64,000 nucleotides of DNA, taken from contig NZ_JBDIWA010000017.1 in the NCBI RefSeq assembly GCF_039794105.1, forward strand, positions 1-64,000, in the 5' to 3' direction. This document shows, piece after piece, positions 43,517 through 52,915 of the stretch. The translations under genes and the position numbers were made by a program. The number at the start of each line of letters is the position of its first letter. Within the stretch, counting starts at the first letter, position 1. This DNA is from Kuenenia sp039794105 (lineage in GTDB: Bacteria; Planctomycetota; Brocadiia; Brocadiales; Brocadiaceae). Under the pieces are notes generated by a model, which was not told the origin of the DNA, did not search any database, and worked only from the letters and a program-made list of their open reading frames with translations.

Positions 43517-44746
43517 ATGGACAACAACGCCTTCAAAACTGAAATTGACAAATGCGCGAAATGCGGGAAATGCCGCTCCATATGCCCGGTTTTTTTAGAA
43601 ACCGGAGAGGAATCAATGGTTGCGCGGGGGCGCATCAGTCTTGCTGAGGCAATCAGGAATGGTGAGATTTTTTATACGGAACGGTTAAGAGATTATTTGC
43701 TATCCTGCAAAAAATGCTTTCGGTGTTCCAGCATCTGCCCTTCAAATGTTGATTATGATTTAATCATACAAACGATGCTGAATGACATGGCAAATCACAT
43801 TGGGATATGGTTTATTCCCCGAATTATTTTCAGAGTCGTTTTAACCCGCAGGTGGCTTTTTAATTTTTTCTTAAAAACCGCAAGTATTTTTCAGCGTATC
43901 ATACCGTTAAAACAACGCGGCGCCATGAGGCACCTCCCCTTTGCACTTATGGGAGGAAGATGGATTCCCCCATTGGCAAAGAAACCCGCGCTGGACAAAT
44001 GGCATTCCTATCGGGCAAAAACAAACACTGCAAAAATGCGGGTGGGGTTTTTTGTAGGATGCCTCACCAATTATGTTTATCCAGACATCGCCGATGCGGT
44101 TGTTGAAACACTTACCCACCTTGGCGTGGAAGTAATTGTGCCAAAAGAACAGTTGTGCTGCGGTATTCCAGCAAATTCATTGGGAGACTTCAGGACAGCG
44201 CGTAAACTTGCAGAGATAAATAGCCGTGTATTTGAAAGCGAAAATCTGGATTATATTGTCACCGCATGCGCCACCTGCGGCAGGGCATTACGGAAGGACT
44301 ATTCACACACATTGAACGACCCTTGCCAGATTTTTGCAGAGAAACTGTACGACGTATCTGAGTTTATTGAAAAATATTTACCGTACACTACCAAGCCGCT
44401 AAAAACTAAAATTACCTACCACGACCCCTGTCATCTTTACTGGGGACAAAATATTTCAAAACAGCCCAGAAACATCCTGAAGTTGTCCGCCGATTTCCAT
44501 GAAATGGATACTCCGGAACGGTGCTGCGGGGGTGGTGGCGTCTTTAATCTGTTGCACTACGATCTGTCAATGAAGATTGCCGAATACAAGGCAAAGGCTA
44601 TTGAAAATAGCAAGGCAGAGGTCGTTGCGACAGGCTGCCCGGGCTGCCGTATGCAAATTGAGGATATACTTGCCGCAAAAGGGTCAAAGGTCTCCTGCAC
44701 ACACACAATACAGGTGTTGCGTGATGCATTGCTGAAAAATCCTTAA
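43517..44746 (+). CDS. GlcF/LutA-like iron-sulfur oxidoreductase subunit
   Basis: The 409 residues have two N-terminal 4Fe-4S motifs (CAKCGKCRSICP at 12-23; CKKCFRCSSICP at about 66-77). Two CCG domains follow: CCGIP near 215 with TACATCGR; CCGGGG near 336 with TGCPGCR near 375. This is the layout of glycolate oxidase GlcF, lactate LutA and HdrD-like proteins that pass electrons from a flavoprotein dehydrogenase to quinone or a partner. No flavin subunit is adjacent. No Shine-Dalgarno is visible in front of the ATG, because a terminator hairpin occupies that space. Confidence 0.85.
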   Translation: MDNNAFKTEIDKCAKCGKCRSICPVFLETGEESMVARGRISLAEAIRNGEIFYTERLRDYLLSCKKCFRCSSICPSNVDYDLIIQTMLNDMANHIGIWFIPRIIFRVVLTRRWLFNFFLKTASIFQRIIPLKQRGAMRHLPFALMGGRWIPPLAKKPALDKWHSYRAKTNTAKMRVGFFVGCLTNYVYPDIADAVVETLTHLGVEVIVPKEQLCCGIPANSLGDFRTARKLAEINSRVFESENLDYIVTACATCGRALRKDYSHTLNDPCQIFAEKLYDVSEFIEKYLPYTTKPLKTKITYHDPCHLYWGQNISKQPRNILKLSADFHEMDTPERCCGGGGVFNLLHYDLSMKIAEYKAKAIENSKAEVVATGCPGCRMQIEDILAAKGSKVSCTHTIQVLRDALLKNP

Positions 44747-44764
44747 CTATTCAGCCACAGACAA

Positions 44765-45000
44765 GAAATAAAAAATACGAAATTCGAAGTGCAAAATCCG
44801 AAACAAATCCGAAGAACAAAGCATAAAATTCAAAATAAACCCAAAACATCCATTTCTGCGTGCGATCACGTACAGGCAGGCAACAATATGAAGCACGAAA
44901 TGCGCGATACGAAAAAGGCATTTGTTTAGAATTTCAAATCATTTTGTCATTAGAATTTGCTTCGGATTTCGTGTTTCGTATTTCGGATTTCACAATTAAT
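44765..45000. repeat. ATACGAAAT-type repeat-rich gap
   Basis: Units such as AAATACGAAATTCGAAGTGC on the left and GGATTTCGTGTTTCGTATTT on the right form a loose inverted arrangement around CATCCATTTCTGCG. The same word family occurs at 52825-52915, 60942-61085 and 63779-63803. I see no gene in 44747-45014. Confidence 0.65.
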
Positions 45001-45014
45001 TGTGTGTTGATACA

Positions 45015-45971
45015 TTATAATTTGTCAGTCTCTTGACCATAGCAGCACACCTTGTTTCTGCCGGTTTGCTTCGCCATAAGGAGGGCTTCGTCTGCCTGCG
45101 CAAATAGTTCATCCGGGGTATTCACGGAGAAGGTTTCTTCCATTATCCCTACACCCAGACTAATGGTAACCGAGAGCTTGCCATAATCGGTGTCTGCTTT
45201 TGTGTTTTCTACCGCTACCCGAACCATTTCCGCCAGCTCGATGGAAGAATTTTTTTCTGTATTAGTTAATATGATAGAAAATTCTTCGCCGCCGTACCGC
45301 GCTACGATATCGCATTCCCTCTTTATAGTTCCTTTTAAAACGCCTGCGACTGTTTGTAAAACAACGTCGCCCGTCGGATGGCCGTATTTATCATTAAACA
45401 ATTTAAAACGGTCTATATCCAGCAGGATTATTGAAAGCGGATGCCGGTACCTCTTTGCATTTGCAAATTCTTTACGTAAAATTTCATTGAAAAACCTGCG
45501 GTTATACAGCTTTGTCAGTTCATCGGTAAACGCAAGCGCCTCATAATACCTTGCGCTGTTTTCCAGCGTGTATTGCAATTTTATAATACGCTCGCCTGTC
45601 TTTACACGTGCCACCACTTCCTGAAGTTCAAATGGTTTTGGAATGTATTCATCCGCACCTAATTCCAACCCGACAACCTTGTCATTTGATTCGCCTTTTG
45701 CACTTAAAAGGATGAAATACACCTTTTTGGGTGTTTCTTCGTTTTTTATCATCTTGCAAAGTTCCAGTCCGTTTATCCCCGGCATCATGATATCGGATAT
45801 GATAATGTCCACATCCTCTTCATGGAACTTCTTAAACGCATCCGCACCATCAAAGGCCTCTATCACACCAAAACCGCCTCCCCTCAATGCATAATTCAGG
45901 ATTTTTCTTATATCAGGGTCGTCATCGACCACTAAGACCGAGGTCTTCTTGTTAGCAGATTGAGATTCCAT
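45015..45971 (-). CDS. response regulator diguanylate cyclase (REC-GGDEF)
   Basis: The receiver domain (about residues 11-130; phospho-acceptor Asp in IIISDIMMPG near 61, Lys in IPKPF) is joined to a GGDEF domain (about 155-318) with RYGGEEF near 227. It makes cyclic di-GMP when phosphorylated. The inhibitory-site RxxD is not obvious five residues before GGEEF. ATG 45971 is chosen; the annotated frame extends 28 residues upstream through a palindromic repeat, which is unlikely to be coding. It lies next to kinases that could phosphorylate it. Confidence 0.88.
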   Translation of the reverse strand: MESQSANKKTSVLVVDDDPDIRKILNYALRGGGFGVIEAFDGADAFKKFHEEDVDIIISDIMMPGINGLELCKMIKNEETPKKVYFILLSAKGESNDKVVGLELGADEYIPKPFELQEVVARVKTGERIIKLQYTLENSARYYEALAFTDELTKLYNRRFFNEILRKEFANAKRYRHPLSIILLDIDRFKLFNDKYGHPTGDVVLQTVAGVLKGTIKRECDIVARYGGEEFSIILTNTEKNSSIELAEMVRVAVENTKADTDYGKLSVTISLGVGIMEETFSVNTPDELFAQADEALLMAKQTGRNKVCCYGQETDKL

Positions 45972-45989
45972 TTTTTTATCCGTTTCCTT

Positions 45990-46030
45990 CCGCGGGTTCA
46001 AGTTTGTAACTTGAACCCCACGTTTTATAT
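45990..46030. repeat. palindromic repeat GGTTCAAGTT
   Basis: GGTTCAAGTT, three bases, AACTTGAACC is a perfect 10-bp inverted repeat. It is followed by CCACGTTTTATA. Related copies with small changes are at 59237-59276 and 59414-59442. Confidence 0.7.
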
Positions 46031-46078
46031 TGTCACTTTCGCCATTGATTCCCATAGAAACAGGTTTAAAACCTGTCT

Positions 46079-47674
46079 CTACAACTCCTTCGACATTCTA
46101 CATTCCTTGTTCGATATTCGTTTTTTCTCTTGGCCTTTTGGCAGGATAAAATGAAAGATACTTCCTTTGCCCGGGGGGCTTTCTACCCATATTTTCCCCC
46201 TATGTTCCTCAATAATAGCCTTACATATGGAGAGCCCCAGCCCGGTGCCTTTTACGGTGGTATCAGATACTGTTTTCACCAGATTAAATCTTCCGAATAT
46301 TTCATCAAATTTGTCTTGGGGTATGCCGGGTCCCGTGTCGGAGACCATAACATGCACCTCTTGTTCAGCATTCCCTACGGTGATGACAACTCTGCCGCCT
46401 TTAGAAAATTTGACGCCGTTTGAAATGAGATTATAAATCACCTGCGATATTCTGTCTTTATCCGCAAAGACAATTATCTTACTATCCGGCAATTCTTTGC
46501 AGAGGGCCACATTAAACTCCATGGCAAAAGGTTTAAGGGCAGCTGCACACTCTTCCGCCAATCTTCTGACGTCTATATACTCCCTGTTAAGTTCAAACCG
46601 CCCGGCCTCTATCTTTTGAATGTCCAGGAGGTTGTTGATCAACCGTATAAGCCTGTCCGTATTTTTATAACAGATGTTGAGCAGTTCTTTTGTATCATCA
46701 TCAACGCTGCCAATGGTATTGTTTAATATTAAACCAATGGATCCTTTTATTGATGTGATGGGCGTTCTGAGTTCATGGGACACCGTTGAAATAAAATGAC
46801 TCTTTAACCGGTCAAGTTCCTTGAGACTTTCGTTTGCCTCTGTCAGATGCAGGTTTGCCTCCTGGAGCCGTTTTAGTAAATCAGCTTTCTGCATCTCCAG
46901 CGATTGTTTGTCCCATGCCCGTTTTATTACATTGATCACCACATCAGGATCAATGGGTTTCGTTATGTAGTCATAGGCGCCAAGCCGCATTGATTCAATT
47001 GCAGAATCCACAGACGGATAGCCTGTAATCACAATGACAATAACGTCAGGCTTGACGGATTTAAGATTGTCCAGCAATGAGCGGCCATCCATCTCCGGCA
47101 TATTGACGTCCGTTATTACCACATCAAAATCGCCATACAGGAATCTTTCCATCGCTTTTTTCCCATTATCAGCAATCTCCGTTAAATATCCCTCTTCCCG
47201 GAAACTTGCTTCAAACAGGTTCGTTATCATGGGTTCGTCATCAACCACCAGTATCTTTGGTTTGTGGACAGATTTCTCCAGATCCAGCGAAATAGTGCGC
47301 CTAGATAATGCCGCATTGATGCAGTTCAGCACAGTATTCGGATCAAATGGTTTTATAATATAATCAAACGCAAGAGACCTGTGCGCCTCCCTCACCGTTT
47401 CAATACTGGGAAATCCGGTTATTAAAATAGCGGCAATTTCTGGATTTAACACCCTGGCTGTCTTAAGCAGCTCAATGCCGTCCATAATGGGCATTTTTAT
47501 ATCCGTAAGGAGTACTTCGAAATATTCCGCCCTTAATTTTTCGATTGCATCCCTTCCGTTTAATGCTACCTGGACGTCAAACCCTTCGTCTTCCAGGGTA
47601 AGCCGCAGGAGGTTCCTTATCGCCTCCTCGTCGTCCACAATCAGGATTTTTCTTTTAATAACGTTGTTATCCAT
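46079..47674 (-). CDS. hybrid histidine kinase, REC-REC-HisKA-HATPase
   Basis: This 531-residue soluble kinase has two complete receiver domains (about 8-125 and 135-255; Asp in LLTDIKMP and VITDVNMP), a coiled-coil linker, HisKA with VSHELRTP near 306 and an ATPase domain with DTGPGIP and GTGLGLSI (about 455-480). With two inputs on one kinase it probably integrates other phosphorelays. The last 12 residues (ISNKECRMSKEL) are encoded by a dispersed intergenic repeat, so the original stop has been lost or displaced. It is similar to the kinase at 50752. Confidence 0.9.
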   Translation of the reverse strand: MDNNVIKRKILIVDDEEAIRNLLRLTLEDEGFDVQVALNGRDAIEKLRAEYFEVLLTDIKMPIMDGIELLKTARVLNPEIAAILITGFPSIETVREAHRSLAFDYIIKPFDPNTVLNCINAALSRRTISLDLEKSVHKPKILVVDDEPMITNLFEASFREEGYLTEIADNGKKAMERFLYGDFDVVITDVNMPEMDGRSLLDNLKSVKPDVIVIVITGYPSVDSAIESMRLGAYDYITKPIDPDVVINVIKRAWDKQSLEMQKADLLKRLQEANLHLTEANESLKELDRLKSHFISTVSHELRTPITSIKGSIGLILNNTIGSVDDDTKELLNICYKNTDRLIRLINNLLDIQKIEAGRFELNREYIDVRRLAEECAAALKPFAMEFNVALCKELPDSKIIVFADKDRISQVIYNLISNGVKFSKGGRVVITVGNAEQEVHVMVSDTGPGIPQDKFDEIFGRFNLVKTVSDTTVKGTGLGLSICKAIIEEHRGKIWVESPPGKGSIFHFILPKGQEKKRISNKECRMSKEL

Positions 47675-47700
47675 GTTTAAACCCTTTGTTCAAACCATCT

Positions 47701-47727
47701 GTAGAGACGCATGCAATGCGTCTCTAC
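47701..47727. repeat. palindrome GTAGAGACGCAT
   Basis: A perfect 12-bp inverted repeat with a 3-base loop lies 27 bp upstream of the kinase start. Similar palindromes are scattered in many environmental bacterial genomes. A shorter one, GGTGGGCA/TGCCCACC, is at 47867-47883. Confidence 0.75.
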
Positions 47728-47744
47728 CATGCTACGCAATAAGA

Positions 47745-47845
47745 AAAATATTCAATATTCAATGCTCAATATTCAATTCTCAAGTTGGCACTCTTTTGCC
47801 TTTATTCTTTTACATTGAACATTGAACATTGAACATTGATTATTG
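47745..47845. repeat. ATTGAAC-type short repeat block
   Basis: The left part TTCAATATTCAATGCTCAAT, centre CTTTTGCCTTTATTCTTTTA and right part of CATTGAA units followed by TTGATTAT units have the same plan as the blocks at 36413 and 39196. A half-block of ATTGAATATTGAATATTGAG is at 50286-50333. Confidence 0.75.
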
Positions 47846-47904
47846 ATTATTGATTATTAAATTATTGGTGGGCAGTGCCCACCCTACATAAGACTACATA
47901 TCCC

Positions 47905-50244
47905 TCAACCCGCCGGGAGTGTGATTAAAAATGTTGTGCCTTCTCCTAAAATGCTTTTTACATCAATCCGGCCGCCGTGGTCTTTTATAATGCTGTAGCT
48001 GATAGACAACCCCAGTCCCGTGCCCTTCCCAGGCTCCTTTGTCGTAAAAAACGGGTCAAATATCCTTGAAATATGCTCCTTATCTATGCCGCATCCTGTG
48101 TCGGTAAACTCTATTTCAATATATTTATCCGCCTGTACCCTTCCGGATTTTATCGGCGGCTGCGGGCTATCGATTTCTATGGCTGCTATAGTAAGGCTCC
48201 CTCCGTCCGGCATAGCATGCATTGCATTGCTTATCATATTGGTAAAGACCTGCTGCAACTGGTTATGATCGCCTTTTATGTATTTTGAACCATCTTCCAA
48301 TCGTTTGACAAGCTGTATATTTTTTTGCTTTAAGTTGTATTCTATCAACACGAGTGTATCGGCAATAACATCATTTATGCTAATGCTGCTGACTTTTAAT
48401 TCAGGCGACATTCTTGAAAATCTCAACAGGCCGTCGGTAATCCTTTTACACCTTGCCGATGCGTCGGCGATAATCTTCAGCTCTGTACGGAAGGGGTCCA
48501 ATTCCTTCATGGTTTTTAACGCCTCATTGTTTTCTGCCTTTCTCAAAAGCCTTAAGGAATGTCCCATAACTGCAGTAAGGGGGTTGTTAATTTCATGAGC
48601 AACGCCGCTTGCCAGCTCTCCTATCCCCGCAAGTTTTCCGGACTGCACCAGTTGCGCCTGCGTCTCCTTCAGTTCTTTTAATGTGCCTTCAAGTTCCTTG
48701 TTTTTTTCTTCCAGCCTCTTTCCAAGCCTTCTTGCCTCCGTAACATCCCTGAAATGGGGCTGGATGCCGTAATCAGTCCTGTTTATATCGAGTTCACAAA
48801 TCAGTTCCCTGTTGTCACGCGTAACTACGGCGACGTCAAATGTAGGATACTTCTGCCCGGGAGAAAGACTCCATGTAGCCGAAATTGCCTGTTTAACTAT
48901 GGGAATATGCTGCGTGGTTAATATAGTAGTGAAGCTGTTTCCTATCAAAGATTCCTTCTTATACCCAAATATCTCTGTCACGCGTTTGTTTATATCCTCT
49001 ATTTGTTCACCTTCTTTAATAAGAAACATGGGATCGTTGGCCGCATCGAAGAGGTTTCTTAATATCTCTTTGGAGTTTTTAAGGGCGGCGGTCATTTCAT
49101 TGAATGAATCGGATAATCGGCTGCCTAATTCATCCGATTGAAAATCATATTCCACATGCAAATCGCCTTTGGAGATATTTTTAATGGCGTCTTCGATAAG
49201 AATGATATGCTTAACTGTTCTGAAGGTTGCCGTTAATATTACCAGACATCCCAGCCCGCTTCCGATTGCGATTAGCGCCACATACCGTACCTTTTTCACG
49301 GGGATAAGAGCTTCGCTCAGATCGGTTTCCACGAGAAGCGCCCAGCCCGGTTCTCCAATAAACCTGGAAAGCCCCATCACCGGTTTGTTGCGGTAGTCAT
49401 TGTAGGCGCCGGAAAAAGCTTTTTTTTTGCTTAGGGAGTAATTGACTGCTTCGGTATCTACGGGTAGCTTCAAAAAGGTGTCCTTTAAAAACCTGGACGC
49501 AGTAATCATGCGTTTGTCCTTATTGACCAAATATGCCTCGCGCGTAGTGCCCTTTCTGATAATATTTTTCAGGTCTGTCTTTTGTTTATCATCTTTACTT
49601 GCGGATACAATGGCATCGCGGGATGCAATCGCCTCTCCGGTAGTCAATTTGTCCAGTTCAGATTTGTCAAATTTCATTATTACCACGCCAAGAAACCCGC
49701 CGCTGTCTTTCCCGTCTGTTACAGGGGCGGCAAAATCAATGAAGCCGTGCTGATACTCTTCGGAAAAATAGGCGTCGCTGACAAATTGTCCGTATTTTTC
49801 CGCTTTATACCGGTTATAATACGGCCGGTCAGACCAGTTTTCGTCCAGATGCATATTGTTGCTGGACGCCATTACAATCCCGTTTTTATCCAGTAGTACC
49901 GCAGACCACAGCCCATCAAACAACTTGCTTCTGTCGTAAAGATATCTGCATAATTCAATCTGTCTGGATTTTAAAGGCTGAATATTATTGTTGAATGCTT
50001 CAAGTTCTTTCCTGATATAACCATCAGATGCCAACAGGGTTACCGCCTGTTTTTTATTATTGAGAAACTGTTTTACGTGTGCCTCCAGCAGGATTGCCAC
50101 GTCATAAAGTTCGCCCGATACCTGGTTCTTCATAATCTTCGTTCCCATATAAGTAATGGAAAAAAAGATTGCCGCGGCAGGTAAAAACGTGCACAGGACG
50201 AGATAGAAGATAAGTTTTTGTTTTAAGGTTTTGAAAATATGCAT
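47905..50244 (-). CDS. membrane sensor histidine kinase (Cache-HAMP-PAS-HisKA-HATPase)
   Basis: The 779 residues start with a membrane helix (about 12-34). An extracytoplasmic Cache-type sensor follows (about 38-310; DKNGIVMASSNN, SDRPYYNRYKAEKYGQFVSD). Then come a second helix (about 323-345), HAMP (about 345-400), PAS (about 400-515), HisKA with GVAHEINNP near 548 and an ATPase domain with DTGCGID and GTGLGLSI. It senses a small molecule outside the cytoplasm; the ligand is not readable. It carries no output domain, so a separate regulator such as the neighbouring receiver proteins is needed. Confidence 0.9.
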   Translation of the reverse strand: MHIFKTLKQKLIFYLVLCTFLPAAAIFFSITYMGTKIMKNQVSGELYDVAILLEAHVKQFLNNKKQAVTLLASDGYIRKELEAFNNNIQPLKSRQIELCRYLYDRSKLFDGLWSAVLLDKNGIVMASSNNMHLDENWSDRPYYNRYKAEKYGQFVSDAYFSEEYQHGFIDFAAPVTDGKDSGGFLGVVIMKFDKSELDKLTTGEAIASRDAIVSASKDDKQKTDLKNIIRKGTTREAYLVNKDKRMITASRFLKDTFLKLPVDTEAVNYSLSKKKAFSGAYNDYRNKPVMGLSRFIGEPGWALLVETDLSEALIPVKKVRYVALIAIGSGLGCLVILTATFRTVKHIILIEDAIKNISKGDLHVEYDFQSDELGSRLSDSFNEMTAALKNSKEILRNLFDAANDPMFLIKEGEQIEDINKRVTEIFGYKKESLIGNSFTTILTTQHIPIVKQAISATWSLSPGQKYPTFDVAVVTRDNRELICELDINRTDYGIQPHFRDVTEARRLGKRLEEKNKELEGTLKELKETQAQLVQSGKLAGIGELASGVAHEINNPLTAVMGHSLRLLRKAENNEALKTMKELDPFRTELKIIADASARCKRITDGLLRFSRMSPELKVSSISINDVIADTLVLIEYNLKQKNIQLVKRLEDGSKYIKGDHNQLQQVFTNMISNAMHAMPDGGSLTIAAIEIDSPQPPIKSGRVQADKYIEIEFTDTGCGIDKEHISRIFDPFFTTKEPGKGTGLGLSISYSIIKDHGGRIDVKSILGEGTTFLITLPAG

Positions 50245-50362
50245 GGCATTTTACCTAGTTCCCAAGCCACAACTGGGGTTCAAAAAACTTTGAAAATTGA
50301 TTATTGAATATTGAATATTGAGCATTAAGTAACAGTAAGGTGAACATTGCCATCCTACACGG

Positions 50363-50755
50363 CTAAACTGCTTTATCAACCAGGGCAAGAATTTCTTTTA
50401 CGGCATGCAGTAGTTCCGCCATTTTAAAAGGTTTACTCAGGGAGCAGAATGCGCCCCTGTGCATCGCTGAATGTAATGGCATATTTGACGTAAAGAAATG
50501 GCCCCTTTCGCCGCCGGAAATTGCGATAACCTTAATGTCAGGTGAGAATTTCTGTAATTCTTCAATGAATTGTATGCCATCCATTCCCGGCATGTAAATA
50601 TCCGCAATTATCAGGTCAAACCTGGCTAATTTACATAATTCTATTGCTTTAACGCCGTTTGGGGCGTCAAATACCCGAAATCCTTGTTTTTCCAAAAACA
50701 ATTTTATACATTCACGGATTTGAGCGTCATCATCTACGATAAGTATTTGTTTCAT
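50363..50755 (-). CDS. single-domain response regulator (REC)
   Basis: This 130-residue receiver has LIVDDDAQIRECIKLFLEKQ (5-24), the phospho-acceptor in LIIADIYMPGMDG (about 51-63), AISGG and SLSKPF (Lys). It has no output domain, so it may work by protein contact or as a phosphorelay shuttle. It overlaps the end of the REC-REC-HK-REC gene by four bases (ATGA), so the two are coupled and probably partners. Confidence 0.9.
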   Translation of the reverse strand: MKQILIVDDDAQIRECIKLFLEKQGFRVFDAPNGVKAIELCKLARFDLIIADIYMPGMDGIQFIEELQKFSPDIKVIAISGGERGHFFTSNMPLHSAMHRGAFCSLSKPFKMAELLHAVKEILALVDKAV

Positions 50756-52812
50756 GTACTCAATACCTCTCTGATCTTTTCCAGAAGCACATTTGGAGAA
50801 ATGGGCTTGGAGATAAAATAAAATGTGTCATCCAGAGAAACGCTTTCCTTCTGAATAATGTCTTTGCTATACCCGCTCATAAAAATGGCCTTTATATCAG
50901 GACTCATGTCCTGTATCTTCCTGTATGCCTCCATCCCGTTTGTCTTTGGCATTATTACGTCAAATAAAAGCAGTTGAACCGTATCTTTATGCTCTGTAAA
51001 TTTGTTTACTGCATCTTCTCCGTTTACGGCAGCTATCACCCGGTATCCGTTACTTTTAAGTACATTTTCCATGAGCATCCGGATATCTTCGTCATCCTCA
51101 GCAAGGAGTATTTCTTCTTCGCCGCCCGGAAAAGATTTTCTCTTTTTACATACGACGGTATCGGAAGTCTCCTGAGAATCTGCATTCGCCGTTAAAGGCT
51201 CTTTGATAAAGAGAGGTAAATAGATGTTAAACGTTGTGCCTCTTCCGGGTTCACTGTAAACATTTATAAATCCATTGTGCTGTTTTACAATTCCATAGGC
51301 GATTGCAAGGCCAAGACCTGTCCCCTTCCCTGTTTCCTTCGTAGTAAAAAAAGGTTCGAATATCCTCTCCCTTGTTATTTTGTCCATACCTGTGCCGGTA
51401 TCTGAGACAAACAGGTGGGCGTATTTGCCGGGTTGTCCGTAATCATGTATTTTTACAAACGAATCATCCAGCTCCACCTCCCCTGTGCCTATCGTTAATA
51501 TCCCGCCGTCAGGCATCGCGTCCCTGGCGTTTGTGGAGAGATTGACCAGGACTTGCACAATCTGATAACTGTCTGCCGTAGTAAAACATTCTTTTTTTGA
51601 AAAAAGAGTCCTTATTTCAATGTCCTTGCCGATCATTACCTCCAGCAATGACACTGCGTCCTTTATAATGGCATTCGTGCTGACCGGTTGTAAATGCAGC
51701 ACCTGTTTTCTGCTGAAGGCGAGAAGGCCGCCGGTTAATTTTTCCGCCCTTTCCGTGGCAATGAGTATTTTTGAGAGGTATTGCTGCAGTTTGTCATTTT
51801 CCGCTATCTCCAATTGCATCACACTTGCGTATCCTACGATTGCCATAATGATGTTATTAAAATCATGGGCAACGCCACCGGCAAGCTGCCCAACCGATTC
51901 CAGCCTTTGCGCATGGTACAATTGTTCCTGTAATTTTTTCTGCTCTTCCGCCGCTTCCAAACATCTCTGATTTGTTTCTGATAAAAGATAATTGGCGCTT
52001 TGAAGCTGCCCCAACAGTTCTTCTCTCTGAAGTTCGAGCAAACGTTTATTCCACGCCTTGCCAATGACGCTGATAATGGCATCGGGATTGAGCGGTTTTG
52101 CGAGGTAGTCATGGGCACCAAGCCGTATAAATTCAGTGGCGGTATCTACGGACGGATAGCCGGTAATTACGATGACAACTGTCTCAGGTTTTATCTTTTT
52201 GATTTCTCCAACCAGGTTTACCCCGCTTATATCAGGCATCATTATATCGGTGACCACAACATCATAGTCGCATCGTTTGAACATCTCTAATGCATCCCTG
52301 CCGCAATTGGCAGTCTCTGCATGAAATCCTTCATCATTTAAACTTATTTCAAAGAGGTTCGTTATCATGGTTTCGTCATCGACTATGAGGATTCTGGGAG
52401 TTTTGTTCAGTATCTCCAGACCCCGGACAATCTGGCGCTGTTTTGCAGAGGCATGGAGGCAGCTCATAATTGCTTTTGGTTCGGGTGAATTTATTACGTA
52501 ATCAAAACCAAGTCCCTTACGCGCCTCGGTTATGGAGTCGATATCTGAATGGTTTGTAGCAAGGATAACAACCACCTCCGGATTGAGTCTCCTTGCATCC
52601 ATGATTATCTTTATGCTTTCAATGAGGAGTATTTTTGTATCCATAATAATTGCATCAAAAGGTTCATCCGGCAATGCCTCAACGCCTTCTTTTCCATATA
52701 ATGCAAACATCGCCGTGTATCCCTCTCTTTCCAAAGCATGCGGCAACGAGTCTTCTGCAATTCCCTCTTCTTTACTACGAATAATTACTATTTTCTTCAC
52801 GGCAATGACCAT
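50752..52812 (-). CDS. hybrid histidine kinase, REC-REC-HisKA-HATPase-REC
   Basis: The 686 residues have three receiver domains. The first (about 6-125) is degenerate: the acidic pair is replaced (VIIRSKEEG) and the Lys-Pro site reads NSPEP, though one Asp remains in IIMDTK. The second (about 140-255; VVTDIMMP) is intact. HisKA (GGVAHDFNN near 316), ATPase (DTGTGMD, GTGLGLAI) and a C-terminal receiver (about 568-684; LLLFDVIMPKTNG) follow. It is soluble. The layout and sequence of the first two receivers resemble the kinase at 46079, pointing to duplication. It is coupled to the downstream lone receiver. Confidence 0.9.
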   Translation of the reverse strand: MVIAVKKIVIIRSKEEGIAEDSLPHALEREGYTAMFALYGKEGVEALPDEPFDAIIMDTKILLIESIKIIMDARRLNPEVVVILATNHSDIDSITEARKGLGFDYVINSPEPKAIMSCLHASAKQRQIVRGLEILNKTPRILIVDDETMITNLFEISLNDEGFHAETANCGRDALEMFKRCDYDVVVTDIMMPDISGVNLVGEIKKIKPETVVIVITGYPSVDTATEFIRLGAHDYLAKPLNPDAIISVIGKAWNKRLLELQREELLGQLQSANYLLSETNQRCLEAAEEQKKLQEQLYHAQRLESVGQLAGGVAHDFNNIIMAIVGYASVMQLEIAENDKLQQYLSKILIATERAEKLTGGLLAFSRKQVLHLQPVSTNAIIKDAVSLLEVMIGKDIEIRTLFSKKECFTTADSYQIVQVLVNLSTNARDAMPDGGILTIGTGEVELDDSFVKIHDYGQPGKYAHLFVSDTGTGMDKITRERIFEPFFTTKETGKGTGLGLAIAYGIVKQHNGFINVYSEPGRGTTFNIYLPLFIKEPLTANADSQETSDTVVCKKRKSFPGGEEEILLAEDDEDIRMLMENVLKSNGYRVIAAVNGEDAVNKFTEHKDTVQLLLFDVIMPKTNGMEAYRKIQDMSPDIKAIFMSGYSKDIIQKESVSLDDTFYFISKPISPNVLLEKIREVLST

Positions 52813-52824
52813 AATTAACTCCTG

Positions 52825-52915
52825 TTACGATTTGGGATTTACGAATTACGAATTACGAATTACGATTTAAATCCCAAATCCCAAATCGTACTTCGTAAAT
52901 CGTACTTCGTACATT
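52825..52915. repeat. AATTACGA/AATCGTA short repeat block
   Basis: TTACGAATTACGAATTACGA on the left and ATCGTACTTCGTAAATCGTA on the right, with AAATCCCAAATCCCAAATC between, make an imperfect inverted repeat. The following stretch 52916-53364 is AT-rich and includes CCACAGATTTCACCGACTTC at 53192-53211, a member of another widespread short-repeat family. I see no gene in it. Confidence 0.65.

Noticed and set aside
45972..46055. N-terminal extension of the REC-GGDEF protein
   Set aside because: The added 28 codons run through a palindromic repeat (GGTTCAAGTT) found in other gaps; ATG 45971 starts just before the receiver domain.
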